A stretch of DNA of 51,474 bases from Amycolatopsis bullii (lineage in GTDB: Bacteria; Actinomycetota; Actinomycetes; Mycobacteriales; Pseudonocardiaceae), in NCBI RefSeq assembly GCF_014654205.1, contig NZ_BNAW01000062.1, positions 1 to 51,474 on the forward strand. The letters run 5' to 3'. Position numbers and translations under genes: made by a program. Below are positions 32,656-40,224 of the stretch, in pieces (positions within the stretch are counted from its first letter, which is position 1; each line of letters opens with the position of its first letter). The notes under the pieces were generated by a model. It did not search any database. It was not told where the DNA came from and was given only the letters and a program-made list of their open reading frames with translations.

Positions 32656-33083
32656 CCCGCGTGGGTGGCGAGCCAGCGCAGGGCGAGCGGGTAGCCGTCC
32701 ACGCCGAGGCCCGCGATCACCGCCGTCGCGATGTCCGACAGCACGCTGTGGTGCCGGAACTCCTCCCGCTTGTGCACGTTGGAGATGTGCAGCTCGATCA
32801 GCGGCGCGGTCAGCTGCGCCGCGGCGTCGCGCACCGCGATCGAGTAGTGCGTCCACGCGCCGGCGTTGAGCACCACCGGGTGCCCGCCGTCGGCGGCTTC
32901 GTGCAGCCAGCCGACCATTTCGCCCTCGTGGTCGGTCTGCCGGACCTCCACCTCGATCCCCAGCTCGGCGCCGGTCTTGACGCACAGCGCCACGAGGTCG
33001 TCGTGGGTGGTCGAGCCGTAGACCGACGGCTCGCGCTTGCCGAGCCGGCCGAGGTTGGGGCCGTTGAACACGAACGCCTTCAC
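32652..33083 (-). CDS. aroQ: Type II 3-dehydroquinate dehydratase
   Basis: A 143-residue dodecameric-type enzyme converting 3-dehydroquinate to 3-dehydroshikimate. Catalytic features: FNGPNLGRLGKREPSVYG with the Arg and Tyr of the lid, NAGAWTHYSIAVRDA, and EFRHHSVLSD. It belongs to the aroC-aroK-aroB-aroQ operon and is joined to aroB by GTGA. The GNAT-VOC gene follows with an ATGA overlap, so it is probably co-transcribed. Confidence 0.95.
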   Translation of the reverse strand: MKAFVFNGPNLGRLGKREPSVYGSTTHDDLVALCVKTGAELGIEVEVRQTDHEGEMVGWLHEAADGGHPVVLNAGAWTHYSIAVRDAAAQLTAPLIELHISNVHKREEFRHHSVLSDIATAVIAGLGVDGYPLALRWLATHAG

Positions 33084-34216
33084 AGCAGCACGCTCCCGCC
33101 GCTCGGGGTCGGCTCCGCCGCGATCGCCGAGTAGGCGGCCGCGAGCAGCGCCGGATCCGGGCCCTCCAGCCGGCCGGGCTTGCCGAGGGCGTCGAGGACG
33201 ACGAACCGCAGCGCCCCGGAGCGGGTCTTCTTGTCGCCCTTCATGGATTCCAGCAGCTGCGGCAGCGCGTCGGCGTCGTACGACGTCGGCAGGCCGAGCA
33301 GCCTCAGCACGGCCGCGTGGCGCTCGGCCGTGGCGTCGTCGAGGCGCCCGGCCAGCCGCGCCAGCTCGGCGGCGAACACCAGGCCGACGCTGACCGCGGC
33401 GCCGTGCCGCCACCGGTAGCGCTCGCGGCGCTCGATGGCGTGGCCGAGGGTGTGGCCGTAGTTGAGGATTTCCCGCAGGTCGGACTCGCGCAGGTCGGCG
33501 GCGACGACGTCGGCCTTGACCTGGATGGACCGGCGCACCAGCTCGGCGAGGACGTCGCCGGCCGGGTCGAGTGCCGCGGCCGGGTCGGCCTCGATCAGCT
33601 CGAGGATCCGCGGGTCGGCGATGAAGCCGGCCTTGACGACCTCGGCCATCCCGGCGACGAGCTCGTTCGGCGGGAGCGTCTCCAGCGTCGCGAGGTCGAC
33701 GAAGACCGCGCTCGGCTCGTGGAACACCCCGACGAGGTTCTTGCCGGCCTCGGTGTTGATGCCGGTCTTGCCGCCGACCGCGGCGTCGACCATGCCGAGC
33801 AGCGTCGTCGGCACGTTGACCAGCCGGACCCCGCGCATCCAGGTGCCGGCGACGAACCCGGCGAGGTCGGTGACCGCGCCGCCGCCGAGGCCGACCACGG
33901 CGCCGCGGCGGTCCAGCCCGATCCGGCCGAGCACCTCCCAGCAGAAACCGGCGACGGTCAGCGCCTTGCCGTCTTCGGCGTCCGGGATCTCGACGCGGTG
34001 GGCGTCGAGGCCCGCGGCGTTGAGCTCGTCGCGGATGGCCTCGGCGGTGGCGGTCAGCGTCGGCGGGTGGATCAGCGCGATCTTCGAGGCGTCGGCCAGG
34101 TGCTCGGTGAGGTCGCCGAGCAGGCCGCGGCCGATCACGACGTCGTAGGGCTGGGCGGTGGCGACGGTGATCCGCACCGGATCCGACTGCGCCGAATCAA
34201 ACACCGGTTGACTCAC
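33080..34216 (-). CDS. aroB: 3-Dehydroquinate synthase
   Basis: 378 residues; closes DAHP to 3-dehydroquinate using NAD and a metal. NAD-binding GGGAVTDLAGFVAGTWMRGV and the metal-binding LNYGHTLGHAIE are clear, as is GKTGINTEAGKNLVGVFH. It starts with GTG overlapping the aroK stop. Confidence 0.97.
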   Translation of the reverse strand: MSQPVFDSAQSDPVRITVATAQPYDVVIGRGLLGDLTEHLADASKIALIHPPTLTATAEAIRDELNAAGLDAHRVEIPDAEDGKALTVAGFCWEVLGRIGLDRRGAVVGLGGGAVTDLAGFVAGTWMRGVRLVNVPTTLLGMVDAAVGGKTGINTEAGKNLVGVFHEPSAVFVDLATLETLPPNELVAGMAEVVKAGFIADPRILELIEADPAAALDPAGDVLAELVRRSIQVKADVVAADLRESDLREILNYGHTLGHAIERRERYRWRHGAAVSVGLVFAAELARLAGRLDDATAERHAAVLRLLGLPTSYDADALPQLLESMKGDKKTRSGALRFVVLDALGKPGRLEGPDPALLAAAYSAIAAEPTPSGGSVLL

Positions 34217-34737
34217 TCCTTGGCTTCGGCGGGAGCGGCGAGCTCCGCCACGAGGTGCGCGACGATCTCGGGGGGCGTCCGGTCGTCGGTGACGATCTCG
34301 ACGGTGGCGACCTCGCGGTAGACGGGCACCCGCTCGTCGAGCAGTTTCTTGAAGGTGGCGCGGGGGTTCACCCCGGCCAGCAGCGGCCGCGCACTCGACA
34401 GGCCGGTGCGCTGCACCCCCGCCGCGAGGCCGACGTTGAGGAACACGACGGTGTGCTCGGCCAGCCGGGCGCGGGTGCCCGGGGTGAGCGGCGCGCCGCC
34501 GCCGAGGGAGAGCACGCCCTCGTGCTCCGCCAGCGCGGTGGCGACCGCTTCTTCTTCCAGGGCACGGAAAGCGGGTTCGCCGTCTTCCGCGAAGATGTCG
34601 GAGATGCTGCGGCCGGCGCGGGCCACGATGTCGTCGTCACTGTCCCGGAACGCGACGCCGAGCGCCTCGGCGAGCAGCGGGCCGACGGTGCTCTTGCCCG
34701 AGCCGGGCGGGCCGACGATCACCGCGCGAGGACTCAC
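34213..34737 (-). CDS. aroK: Shikimate kinase
   Basis: A 174-residue kinase that phosphorylates shikimate. P-loop GPPGSGKST lies near the N-terminus, the shikimate-binding DSDDDIVARAG follows, then LGGGAPL and the lid Arg in TGLSSARPLLAG. Two GTG codons are adjacent; I chose 34737 because it makes the GTGA overlap with aroC and leaves five bases after GGAG. Confidence 0.95.
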   Translation of the reverse strand: MSPRAVIVGPPGSGKSTVGPLLAEALGVAFRDSDDDIVARAGRSISDIFAEDGEPAFRALEEEAVATALAEHEGVLSLGGGAPLTPGTRARLAEHTVVFLNVGLAAGVQRTGLSSARPLLAGVNPRATFKKLLDERVPVYREVATVEIVTDDRTPPEIVAHLVAELAAPAEAKE

Positions 34738-35921
34738 CACCGCTCCTCGAGGGCCTTGAGGTACGCCTCGGCGTTGCGCTTGCTCTCGGCGAGCGAGTCG
34801 CCGCCGAACTTCTCGAGCGCGGCGTCGGCGAGGACGAGTGCGACGACGGACTCGAGCACGACCCCGGCGCGGGGCACCGCGCAGACGTCGGAGCGCTGGT
34901 GGATGGCCACCGCGGGCTCGCCGGTCTTGACGTCTACTGTGGACAGTGCTTTGGGGACGGTCGAGATCGGCTTCATGGCCACGCGCACGCGCAGCGGCTC
35001 GCCGTTGGTGATGCCGCCTTCGAGGCCGCCCGCGCGGTTGGACCGGCGCGTGACGCCGACGGGGCCGGTGCCGCGGTCGATCTCGTCGTGGGCCTGGCTG
35101 CCCCAGCGGCGTGCGGTCGTGAAGCCGTCACCGACCTCGACGCCTTTCATCGCCTGGACGCCCATCAGCGCGCCGGCGAGCCGGGCGTCGAGCCGGCGGT
35201 CCCAGTGGACGTGCGAGCCGAGGCCCGGCGGGAGGCCGTAGGCGAGGACCTCGATCACGCCGCCGACGGTGTCGCCGGCTTTGCGCACGGCGTCGACCTC
35301 GGCGACCATCGCGTCGGTGCCTTCCTGGCTGAAGGAGCGCACCGGGCTCTCGTCGATGGCGGCCAGGTCCCCCGGCTGCGGGAGCGGGCCCTCGGGCGCG
35401 TCCGCGCCGCCGATCGAGACGACGTGGCTGAGGATCTCGACGCCGAGCAGCTGCTGGAGGAAGTTGCGCGCGACGGTGCCGAGAGCGGTCCGCGACGCCG
35501 TCTCGCGGGCGCTCGCGCGCTCCAGGATGGGCCGGGCCTCGTCGAAGCCGTACTTCTGCATGCCGGGCAGGTCCGCGTGGCCGGGGCGGGGCCGGGTGAG
35601 CGGTTCGTTGCGCGCGAGGCCTTCGAGGACCTGCGGGTCGACCGGGTCGGCCGCCATGACCTGCTCCCACTTGGGCCACTCGGCGTTCTCGATGTGGACC
35701 GCGACGGGGCCGCCCTGGGTGAGGCCGTGCCGGACGCCGCCGAGGAACTCGATGTGGTCGGTCTCGAAGCCCATCCGCGGGCTCCGGCCGAACCCGAGGC
35801 GGCGCCGGGCCAGCTGCTCGGTGACGTCGGCGGTGGTGACGGCAACGCCCGCGGGCATCCCTTCGAGCACGGCGGCCAGCGCGGGTCCGTGCGATTCACC
35901 TGCGGTGATCCAGCGCAACAT
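34734..35921 (-). CDS. aroC: Chorismate synthase
   Basis: A 395-residue FMN-dependent enzyme giving chorismate, the branch point for aromatic amino acids. Signatures: TAGESHGPALAAVLEGMPAG, RPGHADLPGMQKYG, RASARETASRTALG. It is first in the aro operon. Upstream is a 426-bp gap with 21-bp repeat arrays, so its promoter must lie within about 90 bp or be inside the repeats. Confidence 0.97.
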   Translation of the reverse strand: MLRWITAGESHGPALAAVLEGMPAGVAVTTADVTEQLARRRLGFGRSPRMGFETDHIEFLGGVRHGLTQGGPVAVHIENAEWPKWEQVMAADPVDPQVLEGLARNEPLTRPRPGHADLPGMQKYGFDEARPILERASARETASRTALGTVARNFLQQLLGVEILSHVVSIGGADAPEGPLPQPGDLAAIDESPVRSFSQEGTDAMVAEVDAVRKAGDTVGGVIEVLAYGLPPGLGSHVHWDRRLDARLAGALMGVQAMKGVEVGDGFTTARRWGSQAHDEIDRGTGPVGVTRRSNRAGGLEGGITNGEPLRVRVAMKPISTVPKALSTVDVKTGEPAVAIHQRSDVCAVPRAGVVLESVVALVLADAALEKFGGDSLAESKRNAEAYLKALEERW

Positions 35922-36010
35922 GGGCTCAATCCTGTCACGGGCGCGGTCGGGGCCGTGACATGCCTCCGCTCATCCCGCACCGCGGAAGACCCACCCGCCC
36001 CCTTCCCGTC

Positions 36011-36115
36011 CCCAGAGGGTCGGCCCACGTACCCACAGGGTCGGCCTGCGCACCCAGAGGGTCGGCCCGCGTACCCCGAAGGTCGGCCTGCGTACCCAGA
36101 GGGTCGGCCCGCGTG
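36011..36115. repeat. Five 21-bp tandem repeats, family A
   Basis: Units start at 36011, 36032, 36053, 36074 and 36095. Each contains AGGGTCGGCC followed by a YGCGYA-like end. The last unit shares its final CGTG with the first unit of family B, so the two arrays keep the same 21-bp register with a four-base overlap. Confidence 0.85.
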
Positions 36116-36272
36116 ATTGGGCAGGCATCTCCCGTGATTCGCGGGGCATCTCACGTGATTGGGCGGGCATCACGCGTGATTGGCGGGGCATCACGCCAAT
36201 GCCCGCTCAATCACAGGTAATGCCCGCTCAATCACGGGTGATGCCCCTCCAGTCACGGGTGATGCCCCTTGG
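36112..36272. repeat. 21-bp array, family B: four direct then three inverted units
   Basis: Direct units start at 36112, 36133, 36154 and 36175. Inverted units are at 36198-36218, 36219-36239 and 36240-36260, with a partial one to 36272. The unit is close to CGTGAT-N9-ATCACG; the third direct unit (36154-36174) matches exactly. The two half-arrays face each other and could fold into one large stem. Same family as 12123-12206. Confidence 0.85.
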
Positions 36273-36303
36273 GGCACGGGCGGGGGCCGGGCGGGCATGG
36301 GGT

Positions 36304-36344
36304 GGTGGCTCATCCGGGGCCCCCTGCGGCCCGGATGAGCCACC
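36304..36344 (-). terminator. Anti-sigma gene terminator
   Basis: A perfect 15-bp stem, GGTGGCTCATCCGGG with its complement, and an 11-base loop begin four bases past the anti-sigma stop. Confidence 0.8.
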
Positions 36345-36347
36345 GGC

Positions 36348-37001
36348 TCAGAGGTTCAGCCGGAGCAGGGGCAGGCCGTTCGCCAGCCGGACTTCCAGGG
36401 CCGCCAGGTCCGACTGGCGCAACGCCGTGCCGATCGAAAGGCGGGCCGTGTTGTCCGGGATCGCCTTCCAGGTCGCCAGCTGGGTCTCCGTTCCGGAGCG
36501 CGAGATCGCCACCAGGAGGTACTCCCCGCCGCTGCGGCCGCCGGTGTAGCTGCACGACATGTCGACCTGGGTGCCCCAGTCGAACGCCGCCAGGCGGGCG
36601 TCCGCGCGGACCGGGAACTGGCCCAGCGCCGTCATCGCCACCGCGGGCGGCGGCACGGGCAACGGCGCGGGCGGCCGGGACGAGGCCACCACCGCCAGCG
36701 CCACGCAGGCCGACACCGCCAGGGCGGCCGACGCGGACGTCACCGCGACCCGGAGCCGGCGGCCGCGCCGGACGCGGCGGAGCACCGCCGGCAGCAGGTC
36801 CGGCGGCGGCGGACCGCCGTCCGGCAGCGAAACCGGCGTGTCCACCCTGGCCAGCAGCCCGGGCAGCCCCGCCAGCTCGCGCACCGAGGCCGCGCACCGG
36901 TCGCACGTGCGCAGGTGCTCCTCGAAGCGCTGCCGGTCTTCGGGGGCGAGCGCCCCGAGCACGTATGCGGCGTCGAACGTCGCGAAGGGGTCTTCGCTCA
37001 C
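36348..37001 (-). CDS. Zinc anti-sigma factor (RslA-like), membrane-anchored
   Basis: 217 residues. An N-terminal zinc anti-sigma domain holds H29-X3-C33-X2-C36 (HLRTCDRC), a redox-responsive motif in related proteins. One membrane helix lies at about 85-108 (VAVTSASAALAVSACVALAVV), placing the C-terminal 105 residues outside. GTG 37001 overlaps the stop of the sigma gene, as is usual for such pairs. It should hold the partner sigma factor inactive until a signal such as oxidation at the cysteines releases it. Confidence 0.88.
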   Translation of the reverse strand: MSEDPFATFDAAYVLGALAPEDRQRFEEHLRTCDRCAASVRELAGLPGLLARVDTPVSLPDGGPPPPDLLPAVLRRVRRGRRLRVAVTSASAALAVSACVALAVVASSRPPAPLPVPPPAVAMTALGQFPVRADARLAAFDWGTQVDMSCSYTGGRSGGEYLLVAISRSGTETQLATWKAIPDNTARLSIGTALRQSDLAALEVRLANGLPLLRLNL

Positions 37002-37510
37002 TGGGTCACTCCCCTCTCCTCGAGCACCAGGCGGAGTGCGCGCAACGCGTAGTGCGTGCGCGACTTGACCGTCCCTTCGGCCACCCCCAGCTTCAGCGCC
37101 GCGTCGGCGACCGAATAGCCCTGGAAGTAGCACAGCAGCAGCACCTCGCGGTGCCGTTCCGACAGCTCGGCCAGCGCCTCGGCGACCAGCCAGCCCTGCA
37201 CCGCGCGGTCGGTGCCGTCGGCGACCACGCGGTCCGGCGGCCGGTCGGTCGGCACCTCCGACCGGGCCGACGCCGACCGCCAGCCGTCGATGGCGATCCG
37301 CCGGGCGACGGTGAACAGCCACCCCCGCGCCGAGCCCTGCGACTGGTCCAGCACCGACGGCGACCGCCAGGCCCGCAGCAGCGTCTCCTGGACGACGTCC
37401 TCGGCGCGGATCCGGTCACCGGCGGTCAGGTGCAGGGCGTAGGACCACAGCGCGGCCGCGTGTTCCTCGTGCAGCGCACGCATGAGCGCCTCTTCGGCGA
37501 CGTCCTTCAC
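36998..37510 (-). CDS. ECF sigma factor (SigL/ECF19-like)
   Basis: 170 residues with sigma region 2 (AEDVVQETLLRAWRSP, GWLFTVARRIAIDGWR) and region 4 (LSERHREVLLLCYFQGYSVADAAL, GTVKSRTHYALRAL). Upstream are promoters matching the SigL consensus TGAACC-N16-CGT on both strands, which suggests ECF19-type specificity and autoregulation. The GTG at 37510 has GAGG seven bases upstream; ATG 37483 is a plausible shorter start. It lies between a small membrane protein gene and its anti-sigma gene. Confidence 0.88.
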   Translation of the reverse strand: MKDVAEEALMRALHEEHAAALWSYALHLTAGDRIRAEDVVQETLLRAWRSPSVLDQSQGSARGWLFTVARRIAIDGWRSASARSEVPTDRPPDRVVADGTDRAVQGWLVAEALAELSERHREVLLLCYFQGYSVADAALKLGVAEGTVKSRTHYALRALRLVLEERGVTQ

Positions 37511-37519
37511 CGGCGGGCC

Positions 37520-37888
37520 TCAGACCGTCGCGCGGCGCCGGTCCTTCACGAACATCAGCGCCAGGCCGCCCACGATGCAGACCGCCTCCGTGATGACACC
37601 CCAGTACTCCGGCTGGCTGTTGAACTGGTCGTGGTTGCCCATGAACCCGACGGTCGCGGCCAGCACGTACGCGCCGAGCGTCAGCGCCCCGAACCCGACC
37701 GCGCCCAGCGCCGGGAGCCAGTGCCGCCAGGCCAGGACGGCGATCGCGAGCACCAGCCCGGCGATCGCGTCGAGCAGGAACAGCGTGCCGGTGATGCCCG
37801 AGTACCCCTGCGTCCACAAGAAGTAGTGCACGCCCGCCGAGCCGAGCAGCGCGGCCGCCACGACGATGCGTAGAACCCAACTCACCAT
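37520..37888 (-). CDS. Small membrane protein, four helices
   Basis: 122 residues with about four membrane helices (VLRIVVAAALLGSAGVHYFL; TLFLLDAIAGLVLAIAVLAW; ALGAVGFGALTLGAYVLAATVGF; GVITEAVCIVGGLALMFV). No catalytic motif is visible and I do not recognise the family. Strong GGAGG site seven bases before the ATG. It is the first gene of the sigma-factor operon and is preceded by a SigL-like promoter, so it is likely made on the same signal. Confidence 0.75.
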   Translation of the reverse strand: MVSWVLRIVVAAALLGSAGVHYFLWTQGYSGITGTLFLLDAIAGLVLAIAVLAWRHWLPALGAVGFGALTLGAYVLAATVGFMGNHDQFNSQPEYWGVITEAVCIVGGLALMFVKDRRRATV

Positions 37889-37920
37889 GATCGTTCCTCC
37901 ACTCCACACCCACTCCGGTA

Positions 37921-37950
37921 GATACACGGAACAGGGGGCGATCCGGTTCA
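37921..37950 (-). promoter_or_regulatory. SigL-like ECF promoter for the sigma operon
   Basis: On the minus strand: TGAACC (37950-37945), 16 bases, CGTGTATC (37928-37921). It matches the mycobacterial SigL consensus TGAACC-N16-CGTgt and lies 33 bases before the first start codon of the sigma operon. Confidence 0.75.
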
Positions 37951-37958
37951 CCGGAAAT

Positions 37959-37986
37959 TGAACCGAACGGGGGGCGCTCTCGTTCT
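37959..37986 (+). promoter_or_regulatory. SigL-like ECF promoter for the Rieske gene
   Basis: On the plus strand: TGAACC (37959-37964), 16 bases, CGTTCT (37981-37986). The ATG follows eight bases later, so the transcript would be leaderless or nearly so. The -35 boxes of the two divergent promoters are eight bases apart. Confidence 0.7.
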
Positions 37987-37993
37987 TTAGGTC

Positions 37994-38431
37994 ATGACAG
38001 CCGAACTGCACTCCCGCCGCACCGTCCTGACCACCGGTGCCGCCGTCGCCGGTGCCGCCGTCGGCGCCGTCGCCCTCACCGCCTGCTCGTCGGATTCGAA
38101 CGGCAAGTCCGGCACCGCGCAGGCCCCGATCGCCGCCGGGACGCCGCTGGTCGCGCTCGCCGAGGTCCCGGTCGGGCAGGCGAAGGCCGCGAAGGCCCCG
38201 GACGGTTCCGACGTGATCGTGGCCCGGACGTCCGAATCGGCCTGCGCCGCGTTCAGCGCCGTGTGCACGCACCAGGGCTGCACCGTCACGCCGAAGGGCG
38301 CCGACCTGGTCTGCCCGTGCCACGGTTCGGTGTTCAACGCCCTCACCGGCGAGGTCAAGCAGGGCCCGGCGAACAAGCCGCTGCCGTCGGTGCCGGTCAA
38401 GGTCGAGAACGGGAAGGTCGTGACCGGCTGA
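37994..38431 (+). CDS. Tat-exported Rieske iron-sulfur lipoprotein
   Basis: 145 residues. The leader has a twin-arginine start (SRRTVLTTGAAVAG) and a lipobox LTAC ending at C31, so it should be exported folded and lipid-anchored. The Rieske [2Fe-2S] site is complete: C91-T-H93 with C96 (CTHQGC) and C107-P-C109-H110 (CPCHG). C96 and C109 would form the stabilising disulfide. Small Rieske proteins outside the bc1 complex have no fixed role; pairing with a zinc anti-sigma factor suggests a redox or envelope response. No ribosome site precedes the ATG, in line with a leaderless message. Confidence 0.9.
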   Translation: MTAELHSRRTVLTTGAAVAGAAVGAVALTACSSDSNGKSGTAQAPIAAGTPLVALAEVPVGQAKAAKAPDGSDVIVARTSESACAAFSAVCTHQGCTVTPKGADLVCPCHGSVFNALTGEVKQGPANKPLPSVPVKVENGKVVTG

Positions 38432-38444
38432 CGAGCCGGGCGCA

Positions 38445-38486
38445 CGAACGGGCCCTTGTGGACGATGATCCACAAGGGCCCGTTCG
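38445..38486. terminator. Bidirectional terminator between Rieske and EIIA genes
   Basis: A perfect 17-bp stem, CGAACGGGCCCTTGTGG with its complement, around an 8-base loop lies between convergent genes. Confidence 0.88.
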
Positions 38487-38501
38487 CGCGCCGGGGAGAA
38501 C

Positions 38502-38957
38502 TCAGGCGTCCCAGGAGAACAGCCGGTCGCCGGCGGCGACCTCGCGCTCGGTGTCCAAACCGGACAAAACCTCCGCCGAGGCGTCCAGCGCGACGACCGG
38601 GACGATCGCCGAGTAGCCCGCCGCGGTCACCGCCTCCGGGTCCCAGCTGACGACCGGCTGGCCGGCCCGCACCTGCTCGCCCTTGACGACGTGCAGCGTG
38701 AAGCCCTCGCCCTTTTCCTTGACCGTGTCGATGCCCAGGTGGACCAGCACGGCCTTGCCGTCTTCGGTCGCGATGACGTAGGCGTGCGGGTGCAGCGTCG
38801 CCACCGTGCCGTCGACCGGCGCGACCGCGTCCGACCGGCCGCCCGCGGGCTGCACCGCGATGCCCGGACCCACCATGGCCTGCGCGAACACCGGGTCGGG
38901 GACCTCGGTGATCGGCACCACGCGCCCGGCGACCGGGCTGAGGATGTCGAAGCTCAC
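38502..38957 (-). CDS. PTS glucose-family EIIA
   Basis: A 151-residue single-domain EIIA (Crr type). The phospho-accepting histidine is H73 in AVLVHLGIDTVKEKGEGF, with H58 in LHPHAYVI as its partner. It takes phosphate from HPr and passes it to EIIB. Its GTG overlaps the EIIB stop, so both are made together. Genes for EIIC and HPr lie just across the divergent promoter. Confidence 0.93.
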   Translation of the reverse strand: MSFDILSPVAGRVVPITEVPDPVFAQAMVGPGIAVQPAGGRSDAVAPVDGTVATLHPHAYVIATEDGKAVLVHLGIDTVKEKGEGFTLHVVKGEQVRAGQPVVSWDPEAVTAAGYSAIVPVVALDASAEVLSGLDTEREVAAGDRLFSWDA

Positions 38958-39193
38958 AGCAGGTCCTCGATGTCGCTGGCGATCGTGTCCGCCTCCGGCC
39001 CGACGATCACCTGCAGGGCCGTCGACCCCATCTTGACCACGCCCATCGCGCCGGCCTTCTTGAGCGCACCCTCGTCGACGAGGCTCATGTCCTCGACCTC
39101 GCAGCGCAGCCGCGTGATGCAGCCCTCGACCTCGGTGAGATTGCCCGCGCCACCGAGTGCCGCCAGGATCTTTTCGGGCCTGTCATCCGCCAT
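38954..39193 (-). CDS. PTS glucose/GlcNAc-family EIIB
   Basis: A 79-residue stand-alone EIIB domain. The phosphocysteine is C25 in VEGCITRLRCEV, the family hallmark. GGAG lies six bases before the ATG. A separate EIIB rather than a BC fusion matches the separate EIIC gene across the promoter region. Confidence 0.92.
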   Translation of the reverse strand: MADDRPEKILAALGGAGNLTEVEGCITRLRCEVEDMSLVDEGALKKAGAMGVVKMGSTALQVIVGPEADTIASDIEDLL

Positions 39194-39352
39194 CGCGGTC
39201 TCCTTGATCGCTGTTTGTTCCCAACCTGACGCGAACCGCGTGTCCACCTGTACTACGCCGATCGTCGGCATGCACCCCGCCGCGGGCCACGAACGGATAA
39301 CGGTGGTTGACACCCGTCCGCACGGCGGAGCATCCTGCCCCATCAGATCATT

Positions 39353-39362
39353 GGTCTAGACC
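39353..39362. promoter_or_regulatory. DasR-type operator (dre-like)
   Basis: The palindrome GGTCTAGACC, flanked as ATT-GG...CC-GGA, fits the core of the dre sites bound by the GntR regulator DasR in Streptomyces. It lies 74 bp upstream of a GntR/UTRA gene and 160 bp upstream of EIIB. A second inverted repeat, CCGGAAC-N8-GTTCCGG, overlaps it at 39361-39382. Confidence 0.6.
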
Positions 39363-39435
39363 GGAACGTACCAATGTTCCGGGCCGGACGCGAGCACCGG
39401 TCCCCGGTGACGTGAGAACGAGGAGGGTGACGCCG

Positions 39436-40224
39436 ATGAGCGCGGCCGCGCACGTCCCGCCGCCCGACAAGGTTGTCAACGGGCCCACGCCCAAGCACGC
39501 CCAGCTGCGGGAAATCCTCCGCCGCACGGTGGAGCGCGAGCTCCCGCCGGGTGCGCCGATCCCGTCGGAACGCGAGCTGGCCCAGCGCTACGGCGTGTCG
39601 CGGCTCACGGTCCGGTCGGCGATCGGCAAGCTGGTCGAGGAAGGCCTGCTCGCCCGGGTCCGCGGCAAGGGTACCTTCACCGCGGCCCGGCGGATGGAGC
39701 TGCAGCTCTACCTGATGTCGTTCACCGACGACATGCGGAGGCGGGGGCTGACCCCGACGACCGAGGTGGTCTCGGCGGCCACCGAGGTGCCGCCCACCGC
39801 CTCGGCGCACGCCCTCGGCCTGGCCGAGGGCGCGTCCGCGCACCACCTGGTGCGCCTGCGCCACGCCGACGGCGTGCCACTGGCCGTCGAACGTGGCTGG
39901 TACCACGCGGGCCGGGCCCCCGGCCTGCTCGGGCTCGACCTGACCCAGTCCATCTACGCGCAGCTGGCCGAGACGTACGGTGTGCGTCCCGACCGGGCGT
40001 GGCAGACGGTCTGGGCCGAAGGCGCGGACCGCGAGACGGCCCGGCTGCTCGGCATGCGTGCCGGCAGCCCGCTGCTCGTGTTCCGGCGGGTCTCCAGCGC
40101 GAACGGCGACCCCATCGAAGACATCACGTCCTGGTACCGGGGAGACCACTACCAGGTGACCATGCAGTTGGACCGGAACACCCCGGAGCCCGGTCAACCA
40201 CCCCACTATGGAGGAACCAGATGA
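39436..40224 (+). CDS. GntR/UTRA regulator of the PTS genes (DasR-like)
   Basis: 262 residues. An N-terminal winged helix (about 20-90) has PSERELAQRYGVSRLTVRSAIGKL and RGKGTF. The UTRA effector domain (about 95-250) binds phosphosugars in this family. I chose ATG 39436 with AGGAGG nine bases upstream. It is coupled to the EIIC gene by ATGA and shares the promoter region with the EIIB-EIIA operon. The operator at 39353 and the GlcNAc-type EIIC suggest DasR-like control by glucosamine or GlcNAc phosphate; this is inference. Confidence 0.88.
   Translation: MSAAAHVPPPDKVVNGPTPKHAQLREILRRTVERELPPGAPIPSERELAQRYGVSRLTVRSAIGKLVEEGLLARVRGKGTFTAARRMELQLYLMSFTDDMRRRGLTPTTEVVSAATEVPPTASAHALGLAEGASAHHLVRLRHADGVPLAVERGWYHAGRAPGLLGLDLTQSIYAQLAETYGVRPDRAWQTVWAEGADRETARLLGMRAGSPLLVFRRVSSANGDPIEDITSWYRGDHYQVTMQLDRNTPEPGQPPHYGGTR

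Noticed and set aside
35970..36194. A 74-codon minus-strand frame with repeated RRPTLWVRGPTLW-like peptides, and its plus-strand counterpart
   Set aside because: The peptides only reflect 21-bp DNA repeats, which stay open in several frames because 21 is a multiple of three; no start signal.
36011..36272. CRISPR array
   Set aside because: Units are 21 bp and contiguous with no spacers, and no cas gene is near.
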